Shown here in pieces: positions 1 to 7,175 of a DNA stretch of 43,482 nt (the stretch's first letter is position 1; every line of letters starts with the position of its first letter). Under the pieces are notes generated by a model. The model was not told the DNA's origin. It searched no databases and saw only the letters and a list, made by a program, of their open reading frames with translations. The translations under genes and the position numbers were made by a program. Source of the DNA: a virus; IMG/VR virus record IMGVR_UViG_3300009160_000061, positions 1 through 43,482 of that record; one strand, given 5' to 3'.

Positions 1-35
1 GATCGTTAATTTAAAATAACAACCCTATCATATAT

Positions 36-63
36 AAACCCCCACCTAAAATGGGGGTTTTTC
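36..63 (+). terminator. rho-independent terminator
   Basis: Nine-base stem AAACCCCCA / TGGGGGTTT (36-44 and 52-60) with a 7-nt loop, followed by a T-rich run. It would end transcription from a gene lying left of the window and insulates the gene starting at 100. Confidence 0.85.
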
Positions 64-74
64 TTTATCTTTTA

Positions 75-82
75 TATTTATT
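75..82 (+). promoter_or_regulatory. TATTTATT motif upstream of gene 100
   Basis: TATTTATT lies 17 nt before the ATG at 100, directly after the terminator. The same octamer sits 3-14 nt before many other starts here (9409 minus, 10559, 16926, 20347, 24577, 35706). I infer a phage promoter element; spacing here is longer than in the best examples. Confidence 0.45.
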
Positions 83-99
83 AAGTATAGTTTATTAAT

Positions 100-1233
100 A
101 TGAAAGAAAAATTTTTACCTTGGTTTATGTTATTTTGTGCGTTGGGTTTATCTGGAACTGCGGCATATTATTCAGTAGTTGGTTTATCAATAGTATTTGT
201 TGGTGTAGCATTACCCGTTATCATTATGGGATCATTTCTTGAAATATCCAAGATTGCAATTGCAACATACTTACACGATAAATGGAAAGAAACCTATGGT
301 ATTCTTAAGATTTACCTATCAATTGCTCTTATAGTACTATCTATAATTACCTCTTTAGGGATATACGGACTGTTAAGTACCGGTTTTCAGAGTAATATCG
401 CAAAACTTGAAATAAATGAAAAACAAGTTAAAAATATTGAAGTCAAAAAGAAACGATTTGATGAAGTTAAAGTTGAGTTAACCAAAGAAAAAAACACTTT
501 AGATGGAGACATTACTAAGTTAAGAGATGGGGTATCTAATAACACAACAACACAATCTATAGATAGAAGAACAGGACAGGTAATTACAAGAGCCAACGAC
601 GGTAATAGAAAATTATTTGAATCTCAATTATCGCAAGCACAAGTTAGAAGGGACACTATAGCAAAAAGAATTGATAATATGAATGATAGTATCACACAAC
701 TTGATATTGATATTTTAAACATGGAATCAAAAGAAATTTCAGGAAGTGAATTGGGAGCTCTAAAGTATGTTAGCGAACTACTTGATTGGGATATTAAAAG
801 AACGGCAAATCTTTTTATTTTAATTCTGATATTTGTGTTTGATCCATTGGCAATCACGTTAGTTATTGCAACAAACCAAGCGTTTAAAGGAAAAAGAAAA
901 GACGAACTTACCCCCCAAGTTACCCCCCAAGTTACCCCCCAAGTTACCATACATGATGAGGTTGAGATTCCTGAAAGTTATTTAACTCATCATACCCCTC
1001 AAGTTACCGACGAAGTACCGACTAAGTACCGACTAAGTACCGACGAAGTAAAAAAGGTTTGGGAAAGGGTTAAAAAATTAAGAAAAAAAGGTTTATTACC
1101 TCTTGAACAAACAGAAGAAGAAAAGATTGATGAACCTACCGCATTGGTATTTACCCCATATGAAATTGAAGATTTGGGGGAAACCGACTATGTTGAAGAA
1201 AACAATAAGAAAAGATTGATTTATAAAAAATAA
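100..1233 (+). CDS. Multi-pass membrane protein with coiled coil and repeat-rich tail
   Basis: Family not recognised. The 377-aa protein has three hydrophobic segments near the N-terminus (about 8-25, 28-52 and 70-93), a charged coiled-coil stretch (about 100-210), a fourth hydrophobic segment (about 236-258), and a hydrophilic tail. The topology suggests an inner-membrane protein with a periplasmic or cytoplasmic coiled-coil arm. The tail contains TPQV repeats from a 12-bp DNA repeat and a segment made by an 11-bp repeat. The stop codon overlaps the start of the next gene by one base (TAATG), so the two are probably co-translated. A role at the host envelope (lysis or entry) is inference from the neighbours only. 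Confidence 0.85.
   Translation: MKEKFLPWFMLFCALGLSGTAAYYSVVGLSIVFVGVALPVIIMGSFLEISKIAIATYLHDKWKETYGILKIYLSIALIVLSIITSLGIYGLLSTGFQSNIAKLEINEKQVKNIEVKKKRFDEVKVELTKEKNTLDGDITKLRDGVSNNTTTQSIDRRTGQVITRANDGNRKLFESQLSQAQVRRDTIAKRIDNMNDSITQLDIDILNMESKEISGSELGALKYVSELLDWDIKRTANLFILILIFVFDPLAITLVIATNQAFKGKRKDELTPQVTPQVTPQVTIHDEVEIPESYLTHHTPQVTDEVPTKYRLSTDEVKKVWERVKKLRKKGLLPLEQTEEEKIDEPTALVFTPYEIEDLGETDYVEENNKKRLIYKK
908..948 (+). repeat. 12-bp tandem repeat inside gene 100
   Basis: The unit TTACCCCCCAAG occurs three times without change (908-919, 920-931, 932-943), then TTACC. It encodes repeated Thr-Pro-Gln-Val. Copy-number change would keep the reading frame. The C6 runs stand out in this AT-rich DNA. 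Confidence 0.9.
1005..1048 (+). repeat. 11-bp tandem repeat x4 inside gene 100
   Basis: Four adjacent copies of an 11-bp unit: TACCGACGAAG at 1005 and 1038, TACCGACTAAG at 1016 and 1027. Because 11 is not a multiple of 3, each copy is read in a different frame, and gain or loss of one copy would shift the frame of the remaining C-terminus. Confidence 0.9.
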
Positions 1234-1829
1234 TGGTGGACATAATAAAATATGGAAACTTTAAATCTAAAAATGTATCAGATTTAAAAAAACAAATCAT
1301 ATTAATACATTCCTCCAGATATTCTGAAGAATATATTACATCCCTAAAATACAGGCACAACGAGTCATACAATAAAATACCTAACTATTTTATTGATCGG
1401 GAAGGTAAAATAGTTAAGTTATTGGAGGATCAAGAATACTCAAAATTTTTTAATAAAAATGATTTAAATAAAAACGCAATTTTTGTTTGTTTAGAAAATT
1501 TAGGTTGGTTAGAAAAACAACCATTAAAAACTGGTTACATTAACTGGATTGGCAATATTTATAATAGTGAAGTTTTCCAAAGAAGATGGAGAGATTATTA
1601 TTATTGGCAACCATATACTGAAGATCAGATGAAATCTACTTCAGACTTATGTTTAAAATTATGTGGTGATAACAATATTGAGGTCAAAATTTTGGGAAAC
1701 AACACAAAAATAAATGGTATTGAAAATTTTGAAGGTATTGTCACAAAAAGTAATTATTTAAGTGAGATTACAGACTTAAGTCCGGCCTTTAATTTTGAAT
1801 TATTTAGTAAATTATTAGAAAATGAATAG
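1233..1829 (+). CDS. Amidase_2/PGRP-like protein, probably catalytically degenerate
   Basis: The 198-aa layout resembles N-acetylmuramoyl-L-alanine amidases of the Amidase_2 fold: an early ILIHSSR segment (residues 22-28, first zinc His position), a YFIDREGKIVKL strand as in PGRP-type enzymes, and a C-terminal TDLSPAFNFELF like the KTDPGPAF ending of AmpD-type proteins. The second zinc His, expected shortly before that ending, is not visible (IVTKSNY occupies the place), so hydrolase activity is doubtful. It lies between membrane genes, consistent with a role at the cell wall. Start ATG overlaps the previous stop; the end overlaps the next gene by 8 nt. Family call moderate, activity uncertain. 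Confidence 0.6.
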   Translation: MVDIIKYGNFKSKNVSDLKKQIILIHSSRYSEEYITSLKYRHNESYNKIPNYFIDREGKIVKLLEDQEYSKFFNKNDLNKNAIFVCLENLGWLEKQPLKTGYINWIGNIYNSEVFQRRWRDYYYWQPYTEDQMKSTSDLCLKLCGDNNIEVKILGNNTKINGIENFEGIVTKSNYLSEITDLSPAFNFELFSKLLENE

Positions 1830-2397
1830 ACAGGAAGAAATAAAAAAATTATTGTCAGCATCAAGAAATCTTCTTAACAAAGATATGGTGAAGGAATCAA
1901 CAGACATACTTAATAAGTATTACGGTATAATTAAGGAATCTGATGATGAATATGAAACCGCAGAACCCAACGACGAAGATAATGAAGAAACTCCTGAAGA
2001 TAGAAAGTTTGAAAAGAAAACAACCTATAGGATTTCAGGAGGACTTATGACAATAAATGGTAAAGATAAAAAAGAATTACAATTAACAACAGACGATAAA
2101 AACGCATTTCAGGAATCAATGGACGAGTTTGTTGGTGAAGTATCTGAATTAGTTGATTTTAATACTCTTAATTTATACCCAAATAACGTAGAATGGTCAG
2201 GTAAAATACAAGACTTAGATATTGAATTTTTCTTCTCTATTGGTGAAACAAATGGGGTTTACATAAACGGAGACATGATAAACATTAATGATGAATTTGT
2301 TGAATTTACCACTAAGTTAAGAACTTATTACGAAAAGTTTAAGGCAAAATGGTCAAAAGTTATCGCTAACAGAAAAAAAACACCAAAAGAAAAATGA
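1822..2397 (+). CDS. Acidic hypothetical protein, possible virion or assembly protein
   Basis: Family not recognised. 191 aa, with a helical N-terminus (EEIKKLLSASRNLLNK), an acidic linker (about residues 40-65), a predicted beta-rich middle (about 70-160) and a basic C-terminal helix. The N-terminal part has VKE and IKE sites followed by Ser, of the (L/I/V)xE type discussed in the findings. It overlaps both neighbours (8 nt and 4 nt), so it belongs to the same operon. Confidence 0.8.
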   Translation: MNRQEEIKKLLSASRNLLNKDMVKESTDILNKYYGIIKESDDEYETAEPNDEDNEETPEDRKFEKKTTYRISGGLMTINGKDKKELQLTTDDKNAFQESMDEFVGEVSELVDFNTLNLYPNNVEWSGKIQDLDIEFFFSIGETNGVYINGDMININDEFVEFTTKLRTYYEKFKAKWSKVIANRKKTPKEK

Positions 2398-2747
2398 AAA
2401 ATTTTTTAGTTAAATATTATAAAGAAATCTTATTAGTAGTATTAACATTATTATTAACAATAATTCTAATTAAGATATTTAAACCAATTGAAGATAGGTC
2501 TGAATTATTAAATTATAAGTTAGATCAATTAGATCAAAACATTAGTAAAGTTAAAAACTTACAACTACAATTAAATGATTCTATCACATCATATAAAAAA
2601 GATATTGAAAAGATTGATGAAAATATATTAAAAATAAAAAGTGAAAAAACAACCGTAAATAATTATTACGAACAAAAGAAAGATCAAATAAAAGGAATGG
2701 ACAAAAAAGAAATTGACAGTTCGTTCAAACAAAGATACAAATATTAA
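2394..2747 (+). CDS. Small membrane-anchored coiled-coil protein, i-spanin-like
   Basis: 117 aa: one N-terminal transmembrane segment (about 10-29) followed by a long heptad-like helix (about 35-100) and a short conserved-looking tail ending FKQRYKY. An N-in anchor with a periplasmic coiled coil is the usual layout of phage inner-membrane spanins, and the gene is paired with a signal-peptide coiled-coil protein directly downstream (2-nt gap). Spanin function is inferred from topology and pairing, not from sequence similarity. Start ATG overlaps the previous stop (ATGA). Confidence 0.75.
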   Translation: MKNFLVKYYKEILLVVLTLLLTIILIKIFKPIEDRSELLNYKLDQLDQNISKVKNLQLQLNDSITSYKKDIEKIDENILKIKSEKTTVNNYYEQKKDQIKGMDKKEIDSSFKQRYKY

Positions 2748-2749
2748 TT

Positions 2750-3166
2750 ATGAAAAAAATTATTTTATTAACATTTTTTATGGTGTCTTTTATAGGTTTT
2801 AGTCAAACTAAACCACAAAAAGAAGATACCACTACAATATGTTTTCCTGTTAATGTGGGGAAACAAATACTATTAGATCTTAATGACTTAGATAAATTAA
2901 AAAAACAATCTATTTTAGATCAAAAAGAAATAAAAGAATTAGAAACCAAAGTAATTAAAGAAGAGGGTGTTGTTAAATTTTTGGAACAAAAAGATAAAAA
3001 TAGTGAAATAATAATAAAAGATACCGAAGAAAAGGTAACACTATTAGATACTGAAAACAAAGAGTTAAGAAAAGATATTAAAAAAATAAAAACAAAAAAC
3101 ACAATTATTGAAATAGTTTCAGGATCAATAGTTGGAGCATTAACATATATTTTAATTTTTAAATAA
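2750..3166 (+). CDS. Signal-peptide coiled-coil protein with C-terminal membrane anchor
   Basis: 138 aa: cleavable-looking signal peptide (about 1-18, ending GFSQ), a short segment with one Cys (TICFPVNVGKQ), a long charged coiled coil (about 40-112), and a hydrophobic C-terminal segment (about 115-136). It could span the periplasm as a partner of the upstream anchored coiled-coil protein or act alone like a unimolecular spanin; no lipobox Cys is present, which argues against a classical o-spanin. Three bases separate it from the next gene. Confidence 0.75.
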   Translation: MKKIILLTFFMVSFIGFSQTKPQKEDTTTICFPVNVGKQILLDLNDLDKLKKQSILDQKEIKELETKVIKEEGVVKFLEQKDKNSEIIIKDTEEKVTLLDTENKELRKDIKKIKTKNTIIEIVSGSIVGALTYILIFK

Positions 3167-3168
3167 AA

Positions 3169-3894
3169 ATGGAAGATTGGAAAGGGGCAATACAAAAAAG
3201 TTTTTCCGAAGTAATTGCAAATGCTAGAGGTTATGAGGGTGGAGGTCAATTAGATCCTACCTCTGCCATCCAATCAAAAAACGATTTATTATCAACAATA
3301 CAAACAGAAGAAGATAACGGAGAAAATACAAAAAATCATTATATGGATTTTTTAAAAGATAAGAAGGATATAATTGAAATGTACAAACTTATTAAAAACA
3401 AAAAGTTATCAAAAAACAAGATAAAACAGGAAATGAAAAAATATTTAAAAGATCCTGAAGAATTAAAGGATTTTTTAGAAATGGTAGTTACTACTAAAAA
3501 AAATAATTCAGAAACCAAAGAGGCGACCGCAACAGGAGGATCAGGATCCTTTGAACCTTTATTTTCAGGTGAAGAACCGAAAAAAATTGAGGCAACTGAG
3601 GCAACCTCATCTTCATCTTCCGGATCATATGAAACAACAGGAGCTTGGGCTAAATCTATGAGTAAGAAAAATTGGAGAGGTAGAGCCAAAACACAATTAC
3701 CTGGAGGAAAATTTGTTCAGGTTAAAAAAAAATGTAAACGTTTCCCATATTGTAACCAAGGTGATATCAAAGCTCTTAACATTTTTGAGAATCAATCGGT
3801 AGAAAATGTAATAAAAAGAATAAGTGATAAGTATGAAATTCATGAGGATATTATTAAAGATATTATCTTAAGTGAAATGAATAAACTTGGATAA
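3169..3894 (+). CDS. Hypothetical protein, possible structural or scaffold protein
   Basis: Family not recognised. 241 aa with a mainly helical N-terminal half (to about 115), a low-complexity Gly/Ser/Thr/Glu linker (about 116-165), and a C-terminal basic domain with a Cys pair (KKCKRFPYC) followed by a small helical region. Linkers of this kind are common in virion and scaffold proteins. It overlaps the upstream in-frame extension of the next gene but ends 25 nt before the chosen start at 3920. Confidence 0.75.
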   Translation: MEDWKGAIQKSFSEVIANARGYEGGGQLDPTSAIQSKNDLLSTIQTEEDNGENTKNHYMDFLKDKKDIIEMYKLIKNKKLSKNKIKQEMKKYLKDPEELKDFLEMVVTTKKNNSETKEATATGGSGSFEPLFSGEEPKKIEATEATSSSSSGSYETTGAWAKSMSKKNWRGRAKTQLPGGKFVQVKKKCKRFPYCNQGDIKALNIFENQSVENVIKRISDKYEIHEDIIKDIILSEMNKLG

Positions 3895-3899
3895 TCATA

Positions 3900-3907
3900 T
3901 ATTTATA
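3900..3907 (+). promoter_or_regulatory. TATTTATA motif before gene 3920
   Basis: TATTTATA lies 12 nt before the ATG at 3920, immediately after the stop of the previous gene. It matches the octamer found before other genes of the second promoter set. Confidence 0.45.
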
Positions 3908-3919
3908 ATAAAAAAAGAA

Positions 3920-5362
3920 ATGAAAAACTATAGAGGAAAAATATCCGAAAAATACGATACAATGAAATTCAATAAAGCCGGAAATTCTTTTGATTATGTG
4001 GAAGAAGATCTTAATGAAAGACTATATGGTAAACAAAGAAATATAGACAAAAACAAAAACGGTAGAATTGATAGTGAAGATTTTAAAATGTTAAGAAACA
4101 AAAAAGAAACAAAAGAAAGTATGGAAAAAGACCTTAGCGAAAAACTATATGGTAAACAAAGAAATATAGACAAAAACAAAAATGGTAGAATCGATAGAGA
4201 GGACTTCAAAATGTTAAGAAACAAAAAAGAAACAAAAGAAGGTCGTGGAGAATGTATGGAATGTGGAGGTAAATGGCCAATGGAAGAAGAAACAATCTAC
4301 GAATTTGAGGTTAATGAAAGTGATGTTTGTGAGTGTGGTGGATTGAAAATGGAGGGAGAATGTTCTGAATGTGGAATGAAAGAGTCTGATCTTTTAGAAT
4401 TTAAAGGTGATGATTATAAAGATTTAAGTATGTTTAACCCTTATTATGGTGATCATGAAGAGGAGTGTTCACATTGTAATGGAACAGGATACGACGAATT
4501 TAATGACACTGAATGTGAATGGTGTGGAGGAGAAGGTTTTTCTCAAGGTATCGACTTCCAGTACGAACCAAAACTTGAAGAAGACATGTTTGATAATGCG
4601 AAAAAAACATCTGATTTTTGGAATGACGGAGAAAAAACCTTCAGAACAAAAATGTATGAGTACGAAATATTCAACGATAAGTTAGGTAGAACCGTAAGAT
4701 TAAGTGAAGAACAAGTTGTTAATTTAATTGAGACTTTGGCCGAAGAGAAATTAAAACCATCTAAAAAAACTAGAGGATATTCTGAGTATGAAAGATCTTT
4801 TGATAAATCAGGAAAAGAAAATCAAGATTACTACAAAGAAGTTTCTAAAAAAATGAAAGATTACATGAAAGATGGATCTAAAGAGTCATTTACTATGGAA
4901 CCTAAACATTTCCCAATGGGTAATGGAGAGATAGAAGAAATGGATAAGATGGCGTATGTTCCTTCAGATAGTGTTGCAGAATACGTTGAAAACTTTACTG
5001 CAGCAGCATTAGAAAATATTGAATACGATGAATTCGCACCTAATAAAGAGTGGGTTGAAGATAATGTTCTTGGATCGTCAAGAACAGGAAACAACCCTAA
5101 ATGGGCAAATGCGGTAGAAACACCAACAAACAAAAGAAGAAATGAAATTAGAGAAAAGAATTTGTTAGGTCAAATTAAGAAAAAGGCTTATAATAAATCT
5201 CCACAACCTATTGTTAAAGATAGACCAGGAAGTGATGATGCTTCTGATCTTTTAAATAAAGTTGAAAGTGGGGAAAAAAGAAGTAGTAAAAAGTCTAAAA
5301 AAATTAACGAGGATTTAGAAAGAATAGGAAATTTAATTTCATACGGTAGAAAAACACAATAA
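3920..5362 (+). CDS. Probable structural protein with duplicated EF-hand loops and zinc knuckles
   Basis: 480 aa from the ATG at 3920; a longer frame needs a TTG at 3887 inside the upstream gene, so 3920 is preferred. Two identical-type calcium loops (DKNKNGRID..D, starting near residues 43 and 84) match the EF-hand/dockerin pattern DxNxNGxIDxxD; they lie in a 41-residue internal duplication. Next come Cys pairs (ECMECGG, CECGG, CSECG) and two DnaJ-style knuckles (CSHCNGTG, CEWCGGEG). Around residues 260-276 is RLSEEQVVNLIETLAEE, which matches the N-terminal tags of genes 16926 and 24577. The C-terminal 200 residues are acidic and unassigned. A hairpin terminator follows. Calcium and zinc binding are inferred from motifs; virion role is inference. 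Confidence 0.8.
   Translation: MKNYRGKISEKYDTMKFNKAGNSFDYVEEDLNERLYGKQRNIDKNKNGRIDSEDFKMLRNKKETKESMEKDLSEKLYGKQRNIDKNKNGRIDREDFKMLRNKKETKEGRGECMECGGKWPMEEETIYEFEVNESDVCECGGLKMEGECSECGMKESDLLEFKGDDYKDLSMFNPYYGDHEEECSHCNGTGYDEFNDTECEWCGGEGFSQGIDFQYEPKLEEDMFDNAKKTSDFWNDGEKTFRTKMYEYEIFNDKLGRTVRLSEEQVVNLIETLAEEKLKPSKKTRGYSEYERSFDKSGKENQDYYKEVSKKMKDYMKDGSKESFTMEPKHFPMGNGEIEEMDKMAYVPSDSVAEYVENFTAAALENIEYDEFAPNKEWVEDNVLGSSRTGNNPKWANAVETPTNKRRNEIREKNLLGQIKKKAYNKSPQPIVKDRPGSDDASDLLNKVESGEKRSSKKSKKINEDLERIGNLISYGRKTQ
4007..4240 (+). repeat. 123-bp internal duplication encoding the EF-hand loops
   Basis: The stretch from about 4007 and the stretch from about 4130 are near copies at a 123-bp offset (CTATATGGTAAACAAAG occurs at 4022 and 4145). 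DNA identity is high, including silent positions, so the duplication looks recent. Confidence 0.9.
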
Positions 5363-5387
5363 TTTACATAAAAATATAATAACCTAT

Positions 5388-5423
5388 AATTATCCATAGA
5401 TGAACTCTATGGATAATTTTTTT
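5388..5423 (+). terminator. Terminator-like hairpin overlapping the start of gene 5400
   Basis: Perfect 13-bp inverted repeat AATTATCCATAGA / TCTATGGATAATT (5388-5400 and 5406-5418), loop TGAAC, then T to 5423. It fits an intrinsic terminator for gene 3920, yet both candidate start codons of the next gene (5400 and 5409) lie within it. Confidence 0.75.
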
Positions 5424-5873
5424 AACTATATCTCTAAACCTATCAATAAAGAAGATATTGATACTTGGTTTAAAATTAACAATATCTTACCGGAAAAATT
5501 AGAATTGTATTATGATTTTTCATATTCATTATATGATTTAATTAAAAAAACATTTTTAGGGGAGGAAGATAATTCTGAAACCAAAATAAAAATGTCGGAA
5601 GAAGATATAGTCAATCATTTTAAATGGTGTTGGAATAAAACAATAGATAATTTTGGTAAAGAAGGTATATTTTTTACCAACGAGGGAAAACACTACGAAT
5701 ACTTTGTATTATTTTTTATAGAGATCTTTTATAATCAAAACGATAAAAAAATTAAAGAATCAATAGGGGAGTTTTTTGATGACATATTCAACATAGAAAA
5801 AACTTTCACACAATCAGATCTTGACATAATGTTAAATATATACAAATCATTAGATAACAATTTAACTGTTTAA
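5400..5873 (+). CDS. Hypothetical protein with start inside a hairpin
   Basis: Family not recognised. 157 aa (154 if the ATG at 5409 is used), acidic, rich in aromatic residues and predicted mostly helical, without signal peptide or membrane segment. Either start lies in the 13-bp hairpin at 5388-5418, so translation would need that hairpin to be open. No later in-frame ATG exists until residue 63 (KMSEED), making a short form unlikely. Confidence 0.7.
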   Translation: MNSMDNFFNYISKPINKEDIDTWFKINNILPEKLELYYDFSYSLYDLIKKTFLGEEDNSETKIKMSEEDIVNHFKWCWNKTIDNFGKEGIFFTNEGKHYEYFVLFFIEIFYNQNDKKIKESIGEFFDDIFNIEKTFTQSDLDIMLNIYKSLDNNLTV

Positions 5874-5933
5874 TATTTACTAAGATCTTAAAATTGATAT
5901 TTTTAATATTAAATAAACATATAATAATAAAAA

Positions 5934-6104
5934 ATGGAAACACTTGAAAAAATCAAAGTTTTAACAGAACAACTTAGCGTAGATACCACAAAATTTTTTG
6001 AGGGTAATAAAAGTGCGGGAACAAGAGCAAGAAAATCGGCTCAGGAGTTAAAGGCTTTAATGCAACAACTAAGAGGTGAAATTTTAGAAAGTAAAAAAGT
6101 ATAA
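5934..6104 (+). CDS. Histone H1-like protein Hc1
   Basis: 56 aa: METLEKIKVL..., then GNKSAGTRARKSAQELK and a basic C-terminal helix. The motif K-x-G-T-R-A-R-K-x-x-Q-E-L-K after a phenylalanine-rich turn is typical of the short Hc1/histone H1-like proteins common in Bacteroidota. These small basic proteins bind DNA without sequence specificity; in a phage one could compact the genome or displace host nucleoid proteins. It is followed after one base by a small membrane protein. The 60-nt spacer upstream is AT-rich with no clear promoter. Confidence 0.75.
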   Translation: METLEKIKVLTEQLSVDTTKFFEGNKSAGTRARKSAQELKALMQQLRGEILESKKV

Positions 6105-6105
6105 T

Positions 6106-6300
6106 ATGACAAACATTAATACATTATATCTTTTTGTATTTATATTTTCAATATTATCAATATTTAGAATTTTTCTAAAATTTGTTATTTCCCTACTACA
6201 TAGTAATCCTAAACCAATTGATTTAAGTGGTAGGGAAATATTTTTGTATGGTTTATCTTTAACTTATATAATAACATTTTTAATACAAACAAACGAATGA
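6106..6300 (+). CDS. Small two-helix membrane protein
   Basis: 64 aa with two hydrophobic segments (about 4-30 and 43-60) and a short polar hairpin between them (HSNPKPIDLSGRE). Family not recognised. It ends in an ATGA overlap with the next gene, so the two are translationally coupled. Confidence 0.7.
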   Translation: MTNINTLYLFVFIFSILSIFRIFLKFVISLLHSNPKPIDLSGREIFLYGLSLTYIITFLIQTNE

Positions 6301-6713
6301 GCATGTTCCAAGAATTTAATATCTTATTTCCGTACTTACAATCGGTAAGAAAATTAAAAAATTATCTATCATTTGACATAGAATTTCCAGACACTTGGAA
6401 ATTACCTAAAAAATTTGTCGATGAAAAAAGCGTACTAGAAAGTAAAACCCAAACCCCTAACGTAAGGTTGTTTTCTTTTGTTAGTGAATTTAATGAACAA
6501 TTAATTGATAATCAGATCACTAATATAAAAAATATAATTGCTTACAATAAGGAGAGAGAAGACAAAGATAAATTATTTCAACAAAAGATAGACGAACTAA
6601 AACATATTTTTGAAAAACAAAAATTAAATGACCTACAAGGATTGAAATTTGAAATAAAATCACCTAAAATTGAGTTAGAAGATGATGAAGAAGAAAAGCA
6701 AATTGGAAGCTGA
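6297..6713 (+). CDS. Hypothetical protein with C-terminal coiled coil
   Basis: 138 aa. The N-terminal half (to about 65) looks globular (FPDTWKLPKKF), the second half is a charged helix (about 75-115) ending in an acidic tail. No recognised family. It shares 32 nt with the next gene, which begins inside its acidic tail. Confidence 0.7.
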   Translation: MSMFQEFNILFPYLQSVRKLKNYLSFDIEFPDTWKLPKKFVDEKSVLESKTQTPNVRLFSFVSEFNEQLIDNQITNIKNIIAYNKEREDKDKLFQQKIDELKHIFEKQKLNDLQGLKFEIKSPKIELEDDEEEKQIGS

Positions 6714-6882
6714 GATTGATTGGCTAAAAAATGAAATAGAAAGAGACTCTAAAGATTTAAATTTTGAAAAAAATAACTTTATCAATAAGATCAAAGAATT
6801 AAAAAAAGAGGATATATTACCAAAAAAACCTAAGAAACTTACTTTATGGGAGAAACTGAAAAAAATATTAATGATATCTTAG
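6682..6882 (+). CDS. Small coiled-coil protein with amphipathic tail
   Basis: 66 aa, almost entirely a charged helix (residues 5-45), ending KKLTLWEKLKKIL, an amphipathic segment. The downstream protein ends with a similar KKKISFWERLF, suggesting a shared C-terminal interaction element. Overlaps both neighbours (32 nt and 37 nt). Family unknown. Confidence 0.65.
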   Translation: MMKKKSKLEAEIDWLKNEIERDSKDLNFEKNNFINKIKELKKEDILPKKPKKLTLWEKLKKILMIS

Positions 6883-7175
6883 AAAAATTAGTTATTGTTA
6901 CTGATGCCGCTAATAATATTTTTCCTTCAGGAAAAACAATTTTGGTGTATGAATTAGACAATGAAGATTTTAAAGAAGTACAAAAAAATTTTAGAAAAGT
7001 TGATAGTAATAGATTAAGATTTAAAGTTGAAATTTCAGGGACAGAAATTGTTTTTATCAATAATAAAATTTACGAGGAAGAAGTTATTGAAGAAGAAGTT
7101 ATTGAAAAGAAAAAAATAAGTTTTTGGGAAAGACTATTCCCTAGTAAACGTAGTAAACCTTCTATAAAGAAATGA
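6846..7175 (+). CDS. Hypothetical protein, last gene of the 5.9-7.2 kb operon
   Basis: 109 aa with a small alpha/beta N-terminal domain (about 1-75), a duplicated EEEVIEEEVIE stretch and a basic tail containing SFWERLFPSKR. Its 3' end overlaps the 3' end of the convergent gene 7134-7772 by 42 nt. A strong terminator (7182-7221) follows on the plus strand, inside the opposite gene. Confidence 0.65.
   Translation: MGETEKNINDILEKLVIVTDAANNIFPSGKTILVYELDNEDFKEVQKNFRKVDSNRLRFKVEISGTEIVFINNKIYEEEVIEEEVIEKKKISFWERLFPSKRSKPSIKK

Noticed and set aside
908-1048. CRISPR array
   Set aside because: Units are 11-12 bp, directly adjacent with no spacers, and inside a coding sequence.
3887-3919. TTG start extending gene 3920 upstream
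   Set aside because: It lies inside the coding end of gene 3169 and crosses the TATTTATA element; the ATG at 3920 has normal spacing.
4446-4685. Plus-strand frame inside gene 3920
   Set aside because: Out-of-frame shadow of the zinc-knuckle region.
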